A DNA stretch of 64,000 nt from Arthrospira sp. PCC 9108 (GTDB taxonomy: Bacteria > Cyanobacteriota > Cyanobacteriia > Cyanobacteriales > Microcoleaceae), in assembly GCA_016745315.1 (NCBI GenBank), contig CP066886.1:3658501-3722500 (forward strand), written 5' to 3'. Below, one piece after another: positions 17,904-26,262 of this stretch. Each line of letters opens with the position of its first letter. Within the stretch, counting starts at the first letter, position 1. The notes beneath the pieces were generated by a model, which saw only the letters and a list, made by a program, of their open reading frames with translations, was not told the DNA's origin and ran no database searches. Made by a program: the position numbers and the translations under genes.

Positions 17904-17989
17904 ATCCTGTTATGGCTTTGAGTAACACCTAAGTAACGATAGAATAGGGGTTACAGCCTATAGACTAGGTTCAAGTCCTTTCGTCCGCA
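17904..17989. repeat. Right 86-bp inverted repeat of recombinase cassette
   Basis: Mirror of 16267-16352 with position sum 34256 and no mismatch. Its last 23 bp (17967-17989) are also the outer end of the left TIR, so the cassette and the TIR overlap by the tRNA-derived core. Confidence 0.9.
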
Positions 17990-18163
17990 TTAACTATAAA
18001 CCCTTATCCTGACAGCGATAGCGGGTTATTACTCAACCCCTATATCCTATCGAGTTACTCAGATATTACTCACAATCTAGTCCTAGCACAGGAAAATAAT
18101 TCTGTCAATAGGATGATTACTCAGTCAACAAGCACAACTTAATTAATCTGTCAAACACTCATA

Positions 18164-18300
18164 CCTCCCCCCAACCAAACACCGATAGGGTAACTCTCTC
18201 GTGATACCCGTCAATGGCAAGCCTTCGGTTCGTAACGAACCATTGACTGCTATCACATCGTTCGTTTCCCCAATAGTGCTTGTTTCGGTTAGGGGGGGGA
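18164..18300. promoter_or_regulatory. Nested palindrome in left TIR
   Basis: Outer CCTCCCCCCAACC against GGTTAGGGGGGGG; inner GTGATACCCGTCAATGG against CCATTGACTGCTATCAC (three mismatches); and a central GGTTCGTAACGAACC dyad. Same architecture as the mini-element palindrome. Confidence 0.7.
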
Positions 18301-18749
18301 TATGCTTCCAAGTCAACACGATAGCCGTAGATAGCCGTAGGGGGAACCCACTAGGTTATCAATGTACAACGATACCCCTATCAATGTACAAAGATATTAG
18401 GCTGCCTATCCGGTTATCTATGGGAGTCAGATTATTGGTGAAATATTGAGGAGCCTACTCACTACCAACAAAATGCGATCGCATAATCTGAACTATCATC
18501 TACCGGAACCAACCCGATACCCCTAAACAACTTTTCAACTGGTGACTTGTTTCGTTATCTCTCGCTGATACTTACATAATCCTAGGGAATTGATTCCCCA
18601 TCGAAACCGATACCTACATACTGCTAGACAAGCCTCCAATTTATAGGGGTACTGGGTTCCGCACAGGATGATTACCCCTAATAGACGGGTTAAGGTTTTG
18701 GCTTAGGGTGTTTATTGTGGGTAAACTAGGGGGGTAAGCATATAAATAA

Positions 18750-18779
18750 TTTTCGATACCGTATTTTCGGTACTGAAAA
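18750..18779. promoter_or_regulatory. Hairpin in left TIR, sequence unlike the other TIRs
   Basis: TTTTCGATACCG, 6-nt loop, CGGTACTGAAAA: 12-bp stem with two mismatches. It occupies the same place as the 1812 and 34242 hairpins between conserved flanks. Confidence 0.65.
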
Positions 18780-18860
18780 CAGATAATATGAATGAACCCC
18801 TACAGTCAGAAACCATAGGGGGCCATTTAAGTTATTGGGGTAGGGGTTATCTGTTAGGGT

Positions 18861-19733
18861 TTAGCTGTTAGGTTGACTCCATGTATTAAGTAGGCAATTA
18901 TAGGCCTCTGAGTTAATTAACTCAGGAAGTTGATTAAAACCGTCTAAGTTACTTTTAACCCATAACACTTCAGTTCGTTTCTTTTTTACGTCTTTCTTGT
19001 GACTAGCTGACATAACTGTATTTATTTCTATTTTTTGGGTGGCTGTTGCAGGTTCTATGGATTGCGGATAGTTCGATACTACATAACTGCCTGCTATGTT
19101 ATCCAGAACGTGACAAAGCCTTTCCCAGTCTGCTATCGTGTAGCCACTATAGTGGCCTTGTGTACTACCGGGATAAGGAGGGTCACAATAGAATAGTGTA
19201 TTAGGTGAATCCCACCTTTCAATACATCTGATTGCATCTTCACACGAAACATGGACAGATTGCAGCCTGTTTAAAATTTTATTGATATCTATTTTTTTAT
19301 TCTTAAAGACTATCGCTTGATTGCAGCCTTGTTTTCCTGTACTCCAACCCGCGTTAAGACTTTTTGAGAAGCCTTGGCTGATATTGATATAGTACGCCCA
19401 TGCCTTCTCGATACCAGGGTAGCCATCTGGCTGTTTACATATAGCTTTTGCTTTTATGTGGTCAGATTGACTATACAGCGTCGCGTTGATTTCTTTAGTG
19501 AACTCGTTGGGGTATTTTTGGGCAACACGATACATATTGATTAAAAGGTCGCTTGTATCATTCAAGCACTCTTTATAATCGTGTTGATTGGTTACGGTAG
19601 GTAATGGCTTTAAAAATAACAAAGTAGCTCCACCGGCAAAAGGTTCTACATATATTTTATGTGGTGGGAAATATTGCAATATTTTAGAGCCTATTCGTTG
19701 CTTTCCCCCGTAATAACTTAGTAAAGGTTTCAT
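18861..19733 (-). CDS. D12-class DNA adenine N6-methyltransferase (Dam-like)
   Basis: 290 aa. The SAM-binding motif EPFAGGATLLF is at about 30-40 and the catalytic DPPY at 184-187; the start KPLLSYYGGKQRIG is typical of D12/MTase class. It methylates adenine in a short site, unknown here. No restriction enzyme gene is near, so it is an orphan, probably protecting element DNA or controlling its expression. Its stop codon lies in the repeats at the inner TIR edge. It is last of the leftward operon. Confidence 0.88.
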   Translation of the reverse strand: MKPLLSYYGGKQRIGSKILQYFPPHKIYVEPFAGGATLLFLKPLPTVTNQHDYKECLNDTSDLLINMYRVAQKYPNEFTKEINATLYSQSDHIKAKAICKQPDGYPGIEKAWAYYINISQGFSKSLNAGWSTGKQGCNQAIVFKNKKIDINKILNRLQSVHVSCEDAIRCIERWDSPNTLFYCDPPYPGSTQGHYSGYTIADWERLCHVLDNIAGSYVVSNYPQSIEPATATQKIEINTVMSASHKKDVKKKRTEVLWVKSNLDGFNQLPELINSEAYNCLLNTWSQPNS

Positions 19734-19763
19734 TGTTGTGATTTCATTAATTAATAATTGATG

Positions 19764-20018
19764 TTAGGGTTTTCTCCAACCATCATCATCAATATCATCT
19801 CTGTTAATTGGAAGAGGGGGTGATTGCTTTTTATCTTCTAACTGTTTTTTACAAACTGTTGATGGCATAAAATCATTAACATATCTAATCAAATAATTTA
19901 GGCTATTTTGGATACCGTCTAACCTATTCTCAATAAGTAAGTTTCCTGTATGCGTAATGAACGTACTGAGAATAATCGCGACAATAATTAACCCTAATTC
20001 AACTATTACCAAGTTCAT
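19764..20018 (-). CDS. Small membrane protein, 84 aa (element A copy)
   Basis: More than 90% identical to the mini-element copies at 1922 and 3098; starts MNLVIVELGLIIVAIILSTF with one membrane segment and a charged tail. Here it is a single copy outside the TIR, directly downstream of the 118-aa gene (start next to its stop). Position after the tail-fibre gene would suit a holin or lysis protein, but no motif confirms that. Confidence 0.75.
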   Translation of the reverse strand: MNLVIVELGLIIVAIILSTFITHTGNLLIENRLDGIQNSLNYLIRYVNDFMPSTVCKKQLEDKKQSPPLPINRDDIDDDGWRKP

Positions 20019-20375
20019 TTATATTAATTTCCAAAAATGAAGTGTAAACCATTTAATCCTTTCTAGTGGAGAAAATGAAGCGTAAAAATTGCTGTACGGC
20101 GGTGATTCAATTATTTGATATTCATTAAGCCATACAGTTTCTCTTTTAACTAACATAGCTTGATTAACATCATTGTAACCATAAAACTTAAGCCACCCTG
20201 CCATTTTCCAGTACACGGGTACACTGTCAGCGTCAAATAATATCCTAACAAATTTACTGCCAGAAATGTCAGGCAATTTTTTAGTACCGTGTAGAGTACT
20301 ATCATCTTCTATCCTGAAATTAAATTCATAAACTTTAAACCAATTACTTTCAGATATATCAAGTGCATTAGGCAT
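20019..20375 (-). CDS. Unrecognised 118-aa protein after tail fibre
   Basis: Starts MPNALDISESNWFKVYEF. Aromatic-rich C-terminal half (VPVYWKMAGWLKFYGY and ASFSPLERIKWFTLHFWK). No membrane segment. It lies 11 bp after the fibre gene, so perhaps a fibre chaperone or attachment protein. A frameshifted relative is at 2177-2533. Confidence 0.7.
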   Translation of the reverse strand: MPNALDISESNWFKVYEFNFRIEDDSTLHGTKKLPDISGSKFVRILFDADSVPVYWKMAGWLKFYGYNDVNQAMLVKRETVWLNEYQIIESPPYSNFYASFSPLERIKWFTLHFWKLI

Positions 20376-20386
20376 TATCTGTTAAT

Positions 20387-22918
20387 TTATTGTTGAGTGT
20401 TTAGCATATTTTCCAATTTGTCGATTTTTTCTGATAATTCCTGAATTGCCGCAATCACTAATGGTATCAGTTTATCATACATGATTGTTAAGTAATCTAT
20501 TTTTTTGTCGTCAACTTCAGGACTATCTGTATGGTCATTTTTAACCACTTCAACTGCGTTAGGGTATATATTTTGTACTTCTTGAGCAATTAACCCAAAT
20601 TGTTCTGTACTTGGATTAAAGCCATGAAATGCTGCAAGTTCATTATACTTAAACCACGTGACTGTCAATGCGTTAATTTCGCTTAACCCTAGAGTTGGTT
20701 TTGATAAAAGTGTTTTGAATTTAATATCAGAGCTACCTTTAACGTAGTCTCCATTATCGTTAATATAAGATACATTTGTGCCTCCTACTCTAAATCTAGT
20801 ATGTACTCCAGATGATGAAAGAGTTGAGCTCTTTATAAAATATGTCTGTCCGTTATATAATTGTATTGAATATCTATTGTCAGGAGCACCTCGCCAATCG
20901 CTTTGATGAAAATTAATACCATGATATATAAATACTCTAGGATTATTATCTGCTTCTAATTGCATAGAATAATTCCCTTGATGAGAAAACGCCCAGCTAT
21001 TTCCTCCAACTCTACTATTTAGTACTAAACTTGCCGAACCAGCAGTAGAGCCTATCCGGCGGATGTCAAACCCCCTCCAAACATTAAAATCAATAAGCAT
21101 ATTTCCATCAGGAAAACTTTCATTAGCTTCAAAAGTTACTGGATTATTTGTTATGTTAAATGTTTTAATTCCTGTTAAAGTTTGATTACCTGTAGTTCTA
21201 ACTACAGTTGAATCTACATTAATTGTTCTATTAGCTGCTAAAGTTCCTCCTCCGGATAAACCATCACCTGCAGTTAATGTAATATTTGAATGTGTGTGCG
21301 TTGTGGGAGTCCTAGCGTCAGATAATCTACTATCATTACCTTGACAGGCTGTGTTTGCTGTAGTGCCATAAGCAACCGCCCATGTTGTGGCAGTACTCCC
21401 ATTAAAATTATTTCCAGTTAATCCCGTACCATTTGTTAATGTATTAGGAGTATTGGCAGTTATTGTTATATTGGCACTACCATTAAACGAAGTCCCATTA
21501 ATTGTTCTAGCAGTTTGAAGCGTGGTTGCAGTTGCTGCATTACCTGTAATATTAGAGCTTGTAAAAGCTAATTGTTGCCAGCTACTCCAGACTCCATTTA
21601 CACGATTTCTTTGATAAATACCTTCTCCTCCAAAAGGTATCATTGTTTGAGAAATCCAAGAATCATTATGTCTTTGTACAGTACAAAAACACCATGAACC
21701 TCCCGGACTTTGATTTAAAAGAGAACTCCCTTGATAAAAACCTGTTGTTAACACATCATTCCAATCTCCTGTTACAGTTATTGAAAGATTTGGTAAAGCA
21801 CCAATTTCTGCTAAACTCCAACTTACATTTCCACTACCATTAACAGACTTACCTGTGTTCCCTATTGTAAGTGTCCGTGCCGTACCCCAATTTGCTGTGG
21901 TGATGTTTGCTGTTCCGTTAAAACTTATTCCATTAATTGTTCTTGCTGTTTGAAGTGCTGTTGCTGTTCCGGCATTTCCACTTATTGACCCGGTAATTAA
22001 TGAATTAAATGTTTTAACTCCTGTCCATGTCTGATTCCCAGTTGTAATTATCCCTGAATTAGTTGCACTAGCTGTAGGTAAAGTAACATTAGTTCCTGTT
22101 GATGATGTAACTACAGGACCTGCTGTTGTTCCTGCTGTTACTCCTAAATTAGTTGCTACATTTACTTGTGCGCCTGCCGCAATCCCATCCAGCTTGGTTT
22201 TATCTGCCCCCGTCATTAGACCCGCAAGCGCAGTCGTGGCACCAGGTAATACAGCATTAGTACCATCAGAACTGTTAACGGTTAACGTATTGCTTGTAGT
22301 GCTTGTAGAGAGGTTGGTGGATACGTTTGGGGCGGTGTTTCTAAACTCAGTTCCTACTAAAGTTAAGCCAGTTCCCGCAGAATAGGTTGTATTAGGAGGT
22401 GTTACCCAAACACCATCGCCGCGTAAATAGTTAGATGTACTGCCATTTGTATCAATGGCAGCAACATTACCTGAATTTGTTATTTGAGATAAGGTATGTG
22501 TATGGCTAGTTGGTGTTCTAGCATTTGATAATCTGACATCGTTACCTTCTGTAACAGTTCCAATAGTTGTTCCAAAATTTTTGTTAAATGCTGTACTTTT
22601 GGTAAAAGTAGGCTCTTTACCGTCTAATGTACTTTGAAGTCCTGTAACATTAGCAATAGTATGTGTATGTTCTGATGGAGTAAACGTAGACGGTTTGGAC
22701 GTTATTTCAGTCCAGCTATGGGAATGAGTAGATGGGGGGAAAGTGCCAGGTTTATTAGTAATATTATTCCAAGTTAACTGAGTTAATTTGACTAAATTAG
22801 TATTGGAGTCAATAACTGCTTGTATCCGTTCATTAGTTAAATACAGATTAACTTCACCTTCTGGCAAGTCATCGGTTGATTGCCCAAACTTACTAGAGTA
22901 AATGTTGAAATTAGTCAT
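20387..22918 (-). CDS. Tail-fibre/spike-like protein with C-terminal S74 chaperone domain
   Basis: 843 aa. Residues about 40-560 are fibre repeats with SHSWTEITSKPSTF, THTIANVTGLQSTLDGK and many TNGT/NITG units, typical of phage fibre shafts. The last 115 residues (from about 729, SSDIKFKTLLSKP) are a peptidase S74 intramolecular chaperone domain with FGLIAQEVQ and a coiled-coil end; such domains trim themselves off after trimer folding. This is the clearest virion gene of element A and is expected to bind the host surface. Element B has no similar gene in the window. Confidence 0.9.
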   Translation of the reverse strand: MTNFNIYSSKFGQSTDDLPEGEVNLYLTNERIQAVIDSNTNLVKLTQLTWNNITNKPGTFPPSTHSHSWTEITSKPSTFTPSEHTHTIANVTGLQSTLDGKEPTFTKSTAFNKNFGTTIGTVTEGNDVRLSNARTPTSHTHTLSQITNSGNVAAIDTNGSTSNYLRGDGVWVTPPNTTYSAGTGLTLVGTEFRNTAPNVSTNLSTSTTSNTLTVNSSDGTNAVLPGATTALAGLMTGADKTKLDGIAAGAQVNVATNLGVTAGTTAGPVVTSSTGTNVTLPTASATNSGIITTGNQTWTGVKTFNSLITGSISGNAGTATALQTARTINGISFNGTANITTANWGTARTLTIGNTGKSVNGSGNVSWSLAEIGALPNLSITVTGDWNDVLTTGFYQGSSLLNQSPGGSWCFCTVQRHNDSWISQTMIPFGGEGIYQRNRVNGVWSSWQQLAFTSSNITGNAATATTLQTARTINGTSFNGSANITITANTPNTLTNGTGLTGNNFNGSTATTWAVAYGTTANTACQGNDSRLSDARTPTTHTHSNITLTAGDGLSGGGTLAANRTINVDSTVVRTTGNQTLTGIKTFNITNNPVTFEANESFPDGNMLIDFNVWRGFDIRRIGSTAGSASLVLNSRVGGNSWAFSHQGNYSMQLEADNNPRVFIYHGINFHQSDWRGAPDNRYSIQLYNGQTYFIKSSTLSSSGVHTRFRVGGTNVSYINDNGDYVKGSSDIKFKTLLSKPTLGLSEINALTVTWFKYNELAAFHGFNPSTEQFGLIAQEVQNIYPNAVEVVKNDHTDSPEVDDKKIDYLTIMYDKLIPLVIAAIQELSEKIDKLENMLNTQQ

Positions 22919-22984
22919 AACTGCCTCTATATTGAGTAATCAAATAAATGGCTAATAACTTAATACTAGCCATTCATTTGATGA

Positions 22985-23332
22985 TTACATATCGATATAT
23001 TCGATAATTGTAACGCTGATACTAGCGCTAGATTCTGCTATCGCCTGTAACTCAGTTCTACCCCACGTTATTGAGATGGTATCACCTGGCTTAACCGAAA
23101 ATGCAGCGTCTGACACGCTATCACCTGTAGGGTCAAATATTAGATGTACATTGGTATTTGACCGATTCTTTACAAACACCGTTCTACCGTTACTGGTAGC
23201 ATTGATAGGCACAACTTCCGTGATAGTGTTAGCAGTCAAACTTATCGCTGTAGTTGTCGGTGTTCCCTGTATTTTACTGCTAATGTTTAGAGTGTCTAAA
23301 TTGACAATAGAACTGTAAACTGAGAAACTCAT
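22985..23332 (-). CDS. Small beta-rich protein, 115 aa, possible virion component
   Basis: Starts MSFSVYSSIVNLDTLNISSK; the C-terminal half has NRSNTNVHLIFDPTG and SVKPGDTISITWGRTELQAI. The last 80 residues resemble in pattern the C-terminal domains of the neighbouring 264-aa protein (beta sandwich with a W/F-rich proline-glycine turn). Between the fibre and the 264-aa genes, so structural role likely. Family unknown. Confidence 0.65.
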   Translation of the reverse strand: MSFSVYSSIVNLDTLNISSKIQGTPTTTAISLTANTITEVVPINATSNGRTVFVKNRSNTNVHLIFDPTGDSVSDAAFSVKPGDTISITWGRTELQAIAESSASISVTIIEYIDM

Positions 23333-23358
23333 AATAAACTCCTAAATCAAAGTAAAAT

Positions 23359-24153
23359 TTACCAATTTATTGTTTGTTCTAACCCAACAATATTGGTTAC
23401 GCTATCCTCAGTTATAGCATAGATAGAAGCTGTTGATTTTAGTTCATCATCCCACCCAGCGTTAGGAGGTAAATATAGGCATTGATAAGGTACACAGTTA
23501 CTGATATCGCCGTGACAAAACCATACCCCTACAGAACCTACGTTTTGTAAGTGCAACCTATACCGATTAATATTTGAGGGTCTAACTAACGTGGGGGTAT
23601 TGCCTATTGTCACCCCAAAATTTTCGGGTTGTGTCAATGTAGGGGTTTTAGGAACTGTATCGAGTTGATATTCAGCCATGCCAAAAATATTAATAGAATC
23701 ATTGTTATGTAACTGAGTTAAACACCTAGCTTTAACTATTGAGTTGCTATCAATTGCTAAACCTTCGTTTTGATTAGTGATTAATTCAATTAACAGGTTT
23801 TCGGTGTGAATGCCTCCATAATATGGCAATTTGACAATCCCTAAATTTAACCCGTTTTCTGTTGCCATATTCCCATAAAATATTTGTAAATCTACCGCTC
23901 CCTGCAACACTTCCTGTTTTTTTTCCCACCGTTGGTAATAGCTATCTTCCGGGTAAATTTTGGGGATTTGTGATTGTGCAATACTGGGAGTGTAACATCT
24001 AGCGTTTAACGATGATATATAGCTGTAAATACCGATATCATATTTATATCTTTCTGTTATTAATGATTCTAAAATAGTCCCGTTAAATAACTCTATGGCG
24101 TTACTCCAGTTAGCAGCGTTTATATGAGCCGCGATATTTTTAACACCTCTCAT
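23359..24153 (-). CDS. Virion-type protein, 264 aa, conserved in element B
   Basis: No named family recognised. Resembles the broken gene at 52892-53764 by eye: IPKIYPEDSYYQRW against YPEFYPEDSAAERA, and PTLVRPSNINRYRLHLQNVG against PMLIAPANLSRAYFEIQNQG, with a shared C-terminal beta domain. First gene of the leftward operon, opposite the 676-aa gene. The beta-rich C-terminal domain next to the fibre gene suggests a spike or capsid-vertex protein; that is inference. Confidence 0.7.
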   Translation of the reverse strand: MRGVKNIAAHINAANWSNAIELFNGTILESLITERYKYDIGIYSYISSLNARCYTPSIAQSQIPKIYPEDSYYQRWEKKQEVLQGAVDLQIFYGNMATENGLNLGIVKLPYYGGIHTENLLIELITNQNEGLAIDSNSIVKARCLTQLHNNDSINIFGMAEYQLDTVPKTPTLTQPENFGVTIGNTPTLVRPSNINRYRLHLQNVGSVGVWFCHGDISNCVPYQCLYLPPNAGWDDELKSTASIYAITEDSVTNIVGLEQTINW

Positions 24154-24231
24154 GATTTCCCTTATTTAATGGATTTAGTAACATAATTATACTATCATAT
24201 AATACTATTAAACTTAGTACAAAACGTTAAT
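24154..24231. promoter_or_regulatory. Divergent promoter region of element A
   Basis: 78 AT-rich bases separate the two divergent operons. The right half has TATCATATAATAC, and TAATTATACTATCA lies beside it, both usable as -10 boxes in either direction. Exact promoters not resolved. Confidence 0.5.
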
Positions 24232-26262
24232 ATGGTTAGAGACAGACGGACGATTAGAGACAAACCAAAGGTTAGACCTCGCTCGGGAGTTAGATATGAC
24301 ACAGCTCCCTTTAGATTAAACGATGACCCCGGTAAACTAGGAGACCCGTTTCGAGGTTGGACTGGAGACCCATACGGGAGGGAATTAGATACTCGAAACA
24401 AATTTATAAGTGATTCTAAATATGTAGCTCCTGAATACTGGGATGCAGATGAATATCACAAAAAAAGAGAAGCTGAAGAAAGGAAAAAAAGAGAGGATAT
24501 TAAAAAAGAGGCAACTGTCAAGGAACCACCAAACAGAGATGAACCAAAGGGAGGAAAAAAACCTAGGGGAAAGGGTGGCGCTGGTAGAGGTTTTGGCGGT
24601 CCTAATAGCGGTGACGAGGTAGATGATGATAAAGGAAGGCGACCGCCAAAATTGGGGGACGAAATGCCAAACCCTCGTGATTATCCTGTTAAAAATAATG
24701 ATAAATGGCATTTAATGATTTTTGCTCAAATAGTAAATAGTAGACTTCAGAGTGCAACATCTAGTATCAATAGCCATTGGTGGAGAAAGCAAGAAGCAAC
24801 AACGTCAAATTTTAGACTTAATAAGATTGGATTAGATGTGTTTATAGAGTGGGAAGAATCATGGCATGATTCAGAGTACAATTACGAAAAGCCGATAATT
24901 GTACATAATCATTATGTTAATAACCGTCGTAGGTTATACCCGTTAAAACCTTACTATATGAATTCAGGTTGTGAAAGAGTTTCATTATATGGAAGTGGCT
25001 TTAATAGGTTTTATAACTCTGAATATAACGCTTCATGTAATGGTCCAAATAGGCTTATGATTAGTCCATTATTTGGGTCTATCTTTTACCGTTTAACTCC
25101 AGCCACAACCTGGACAGACGTAACAACTGTTTGGACTAAAGACCCGGAAGCAATGTTAGAATATATACATTTATGGGAAGTTCCATATATTGATAGAGGT
25201 CATCAATCATACTACGAATATGAGTCTGACGTATTGTGGGGCGCCTATCGAGGTAGGTGGTATGAAAATACATACTGGTATCCAGTATTTCCTACGAGTA
25301 CTAGATTAAACTACACCTCCTTAGACGGTACACGAATTTGGGAGAACACCCGTAATTATAGCTATAAACTATGGATTTTTTCTGAAGATAAAGATTATTT
25401 GCCGCCAGAAAACGTTCGTCTTCGTCAAATCACAATACCAGACATGAATGAAGAATGCTGTGGAATGATTAGAAGGATTTACGAGTTCCTAGACCCTGAA
25501 TCCTTTCCGGCTGAAATGCCTGAAAAAATCACGGTTAATGCTGATAATCCAGAGAACAGAATTAAACGAATAAACACATTACCAGAATGGTTAATGTATC
25601 GATTTGACATCGATGACGAAAGATGGGGTGAATTTGAAGTTAAAGTAGAGATTGATGATGTCAATCTAATGACAAAAGCAGAAGAAAAAGCCGAAATAAA
25701 ATTACCTAACTTAGCTGAATCAATTGCTGAAATATTCGGGATGGTAATGGAAATTGCCATCTCCCATCAAGTGACACAAAACGCTGTTTTAACCTGTTTA
25801 CATGAAGCAGGTTTGGCTCACGCGGCAGCCTTTAAAGCTGGTAGGGAAGTCTCGGAAATATTAGACTATTTAGGATTTGAAACCGAGGAAAAATACGAGA
25901 AACTAAAAACAGCGTTTACTCCAGAGGCTGATAATTTTGAGGAACTACTAGAACCTAACGAAAGTAAAGTTAAAATCACTAATCAAAAGAACGCGAAAGA
26001 AACACTACAGACAGCCTTAAATCAAATAAAGGAGATATTCTCAATAGTTAGAGCGCAAGGTACTTTACAAGTTAATGGTAATGACCCATCAAAAGACATA
26101 TTAGCCGATTTAACGCGGTTATATGATTCAATGAAAAAACAGGATGAGATTAGAGAACAGGAAACCAATAAAGTCAAAGAATTGCTCAAAAAAGACTTTC
26201 CTGATATCAAGATAGAAACCGAGTTAATAGACGGCGATAATCCACTAAGAGGGACTTTGTAA
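24232..26262 (+). CDS. Core virion-type protein, 676 aa, conserved in element B
   Basis: First gene of the rightward operon. Residues 1-60 are basic, 60-160 a charged glycine-rich linker, 160-400 aromatic-rich (YENTYWYPVFP), and 400-676 helical, with MNEECCGMIRRIYEFL and a long helix-rich end. The same order is seen in the element B frame 54330-56174, with MLQSCCEDLTKMTREIH at the matching place. The family is unknown to me. It could be a minor capsid or DNA-binding virion protein. The stop overlaps the next start (TAATG). Confidence 0.75.
   Translation: MVRDRRTIRDKPKVRPRSGVRYDTAPFRLNDDPGKLGDPFRGWTGDPYGRELDTRNKFISDSKYVAPEYWDADEYHKKREAEERKKREDIKKEATVKEPPNRDEPKGGKKPRGKGGAGRGFGGPNSGDEVDDDKGRRPPKLGDEMPNPRDYPVKNNDKWHLMIFAQIVNSRLQSATSSINSHWWRKQEATTSNFRLNKIGLDVFIEWEESWHDSEYNYEKPIIVHNHYVNNRRRLYPLKPYYMNSGCERVSLYGSGFNRFYNSEYNASCNGPNRLMISPLFGSIFYRLTPATTWTDVTTVWTKDPEAMLEYIHLWEVPYIDRGHQSYYEYESDVLWGAYRGRWYENTYWYPVFPTSTRLNYTSLDGTRIWENTRNYSYKLWIFSEDKDYLPPENVRLRQITIPDMNEECCGMIRRIYEFLDPESFPAEMPEKITVNADNPENRIKRINTLPEWLMYRFDIDDERWGEFEVKVEIDDVNLMTKAEEKAEIKLPNLAESIAEIFGMVMEIAISHQVTQNAVLTCLHEAGLAHAAAFKAGREVSEILDYLGFETEEKYEKLKTAFTPEADNFEELLEPNESKVKITNQKNAKETLQTALNQIKEIFSIVRAQGTLQVNGNDPSKDILADLTRLYDSMKKQDEIREQETNKVKELLKKDFPDIKIETELIDGDNPLRGTL

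Larger units (their letters stand above)
17967..18860. repeat. Left terminal inverted repeat (TIR) of element A
   Basis: Inverted relative to 34150-35100; similar throughout but with indels and substitutions, unlike the identical arms of the mini-element. From outside: tRNA 3' end, AGCGATAGCGGGTT block, AGATATTACTC motifs, nested palindrome, the motif ACCTACAT around 18580-18630, hairpin, GGGGGCCATTTAAGTTATT block, and TTAGGG-type repeats at the inner edge. Confidence 0.88.

Noticed and set aside
18201..18449. Frames of about 80 codons in the TIRs of element A
   Set aside because: They run through palindromes and repeats, and differ in frame between the two TIRs.
19764..20018. Proven holin
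   Set aside because: Only one membrane segment and position support it; no endolysin gene was recognised nearby.
25479..25760. Minus-strand frames inside the 676- and 565-aa genes
   Set aside because: They are antisense shadows, and the plus-strand products are conserved in element B.
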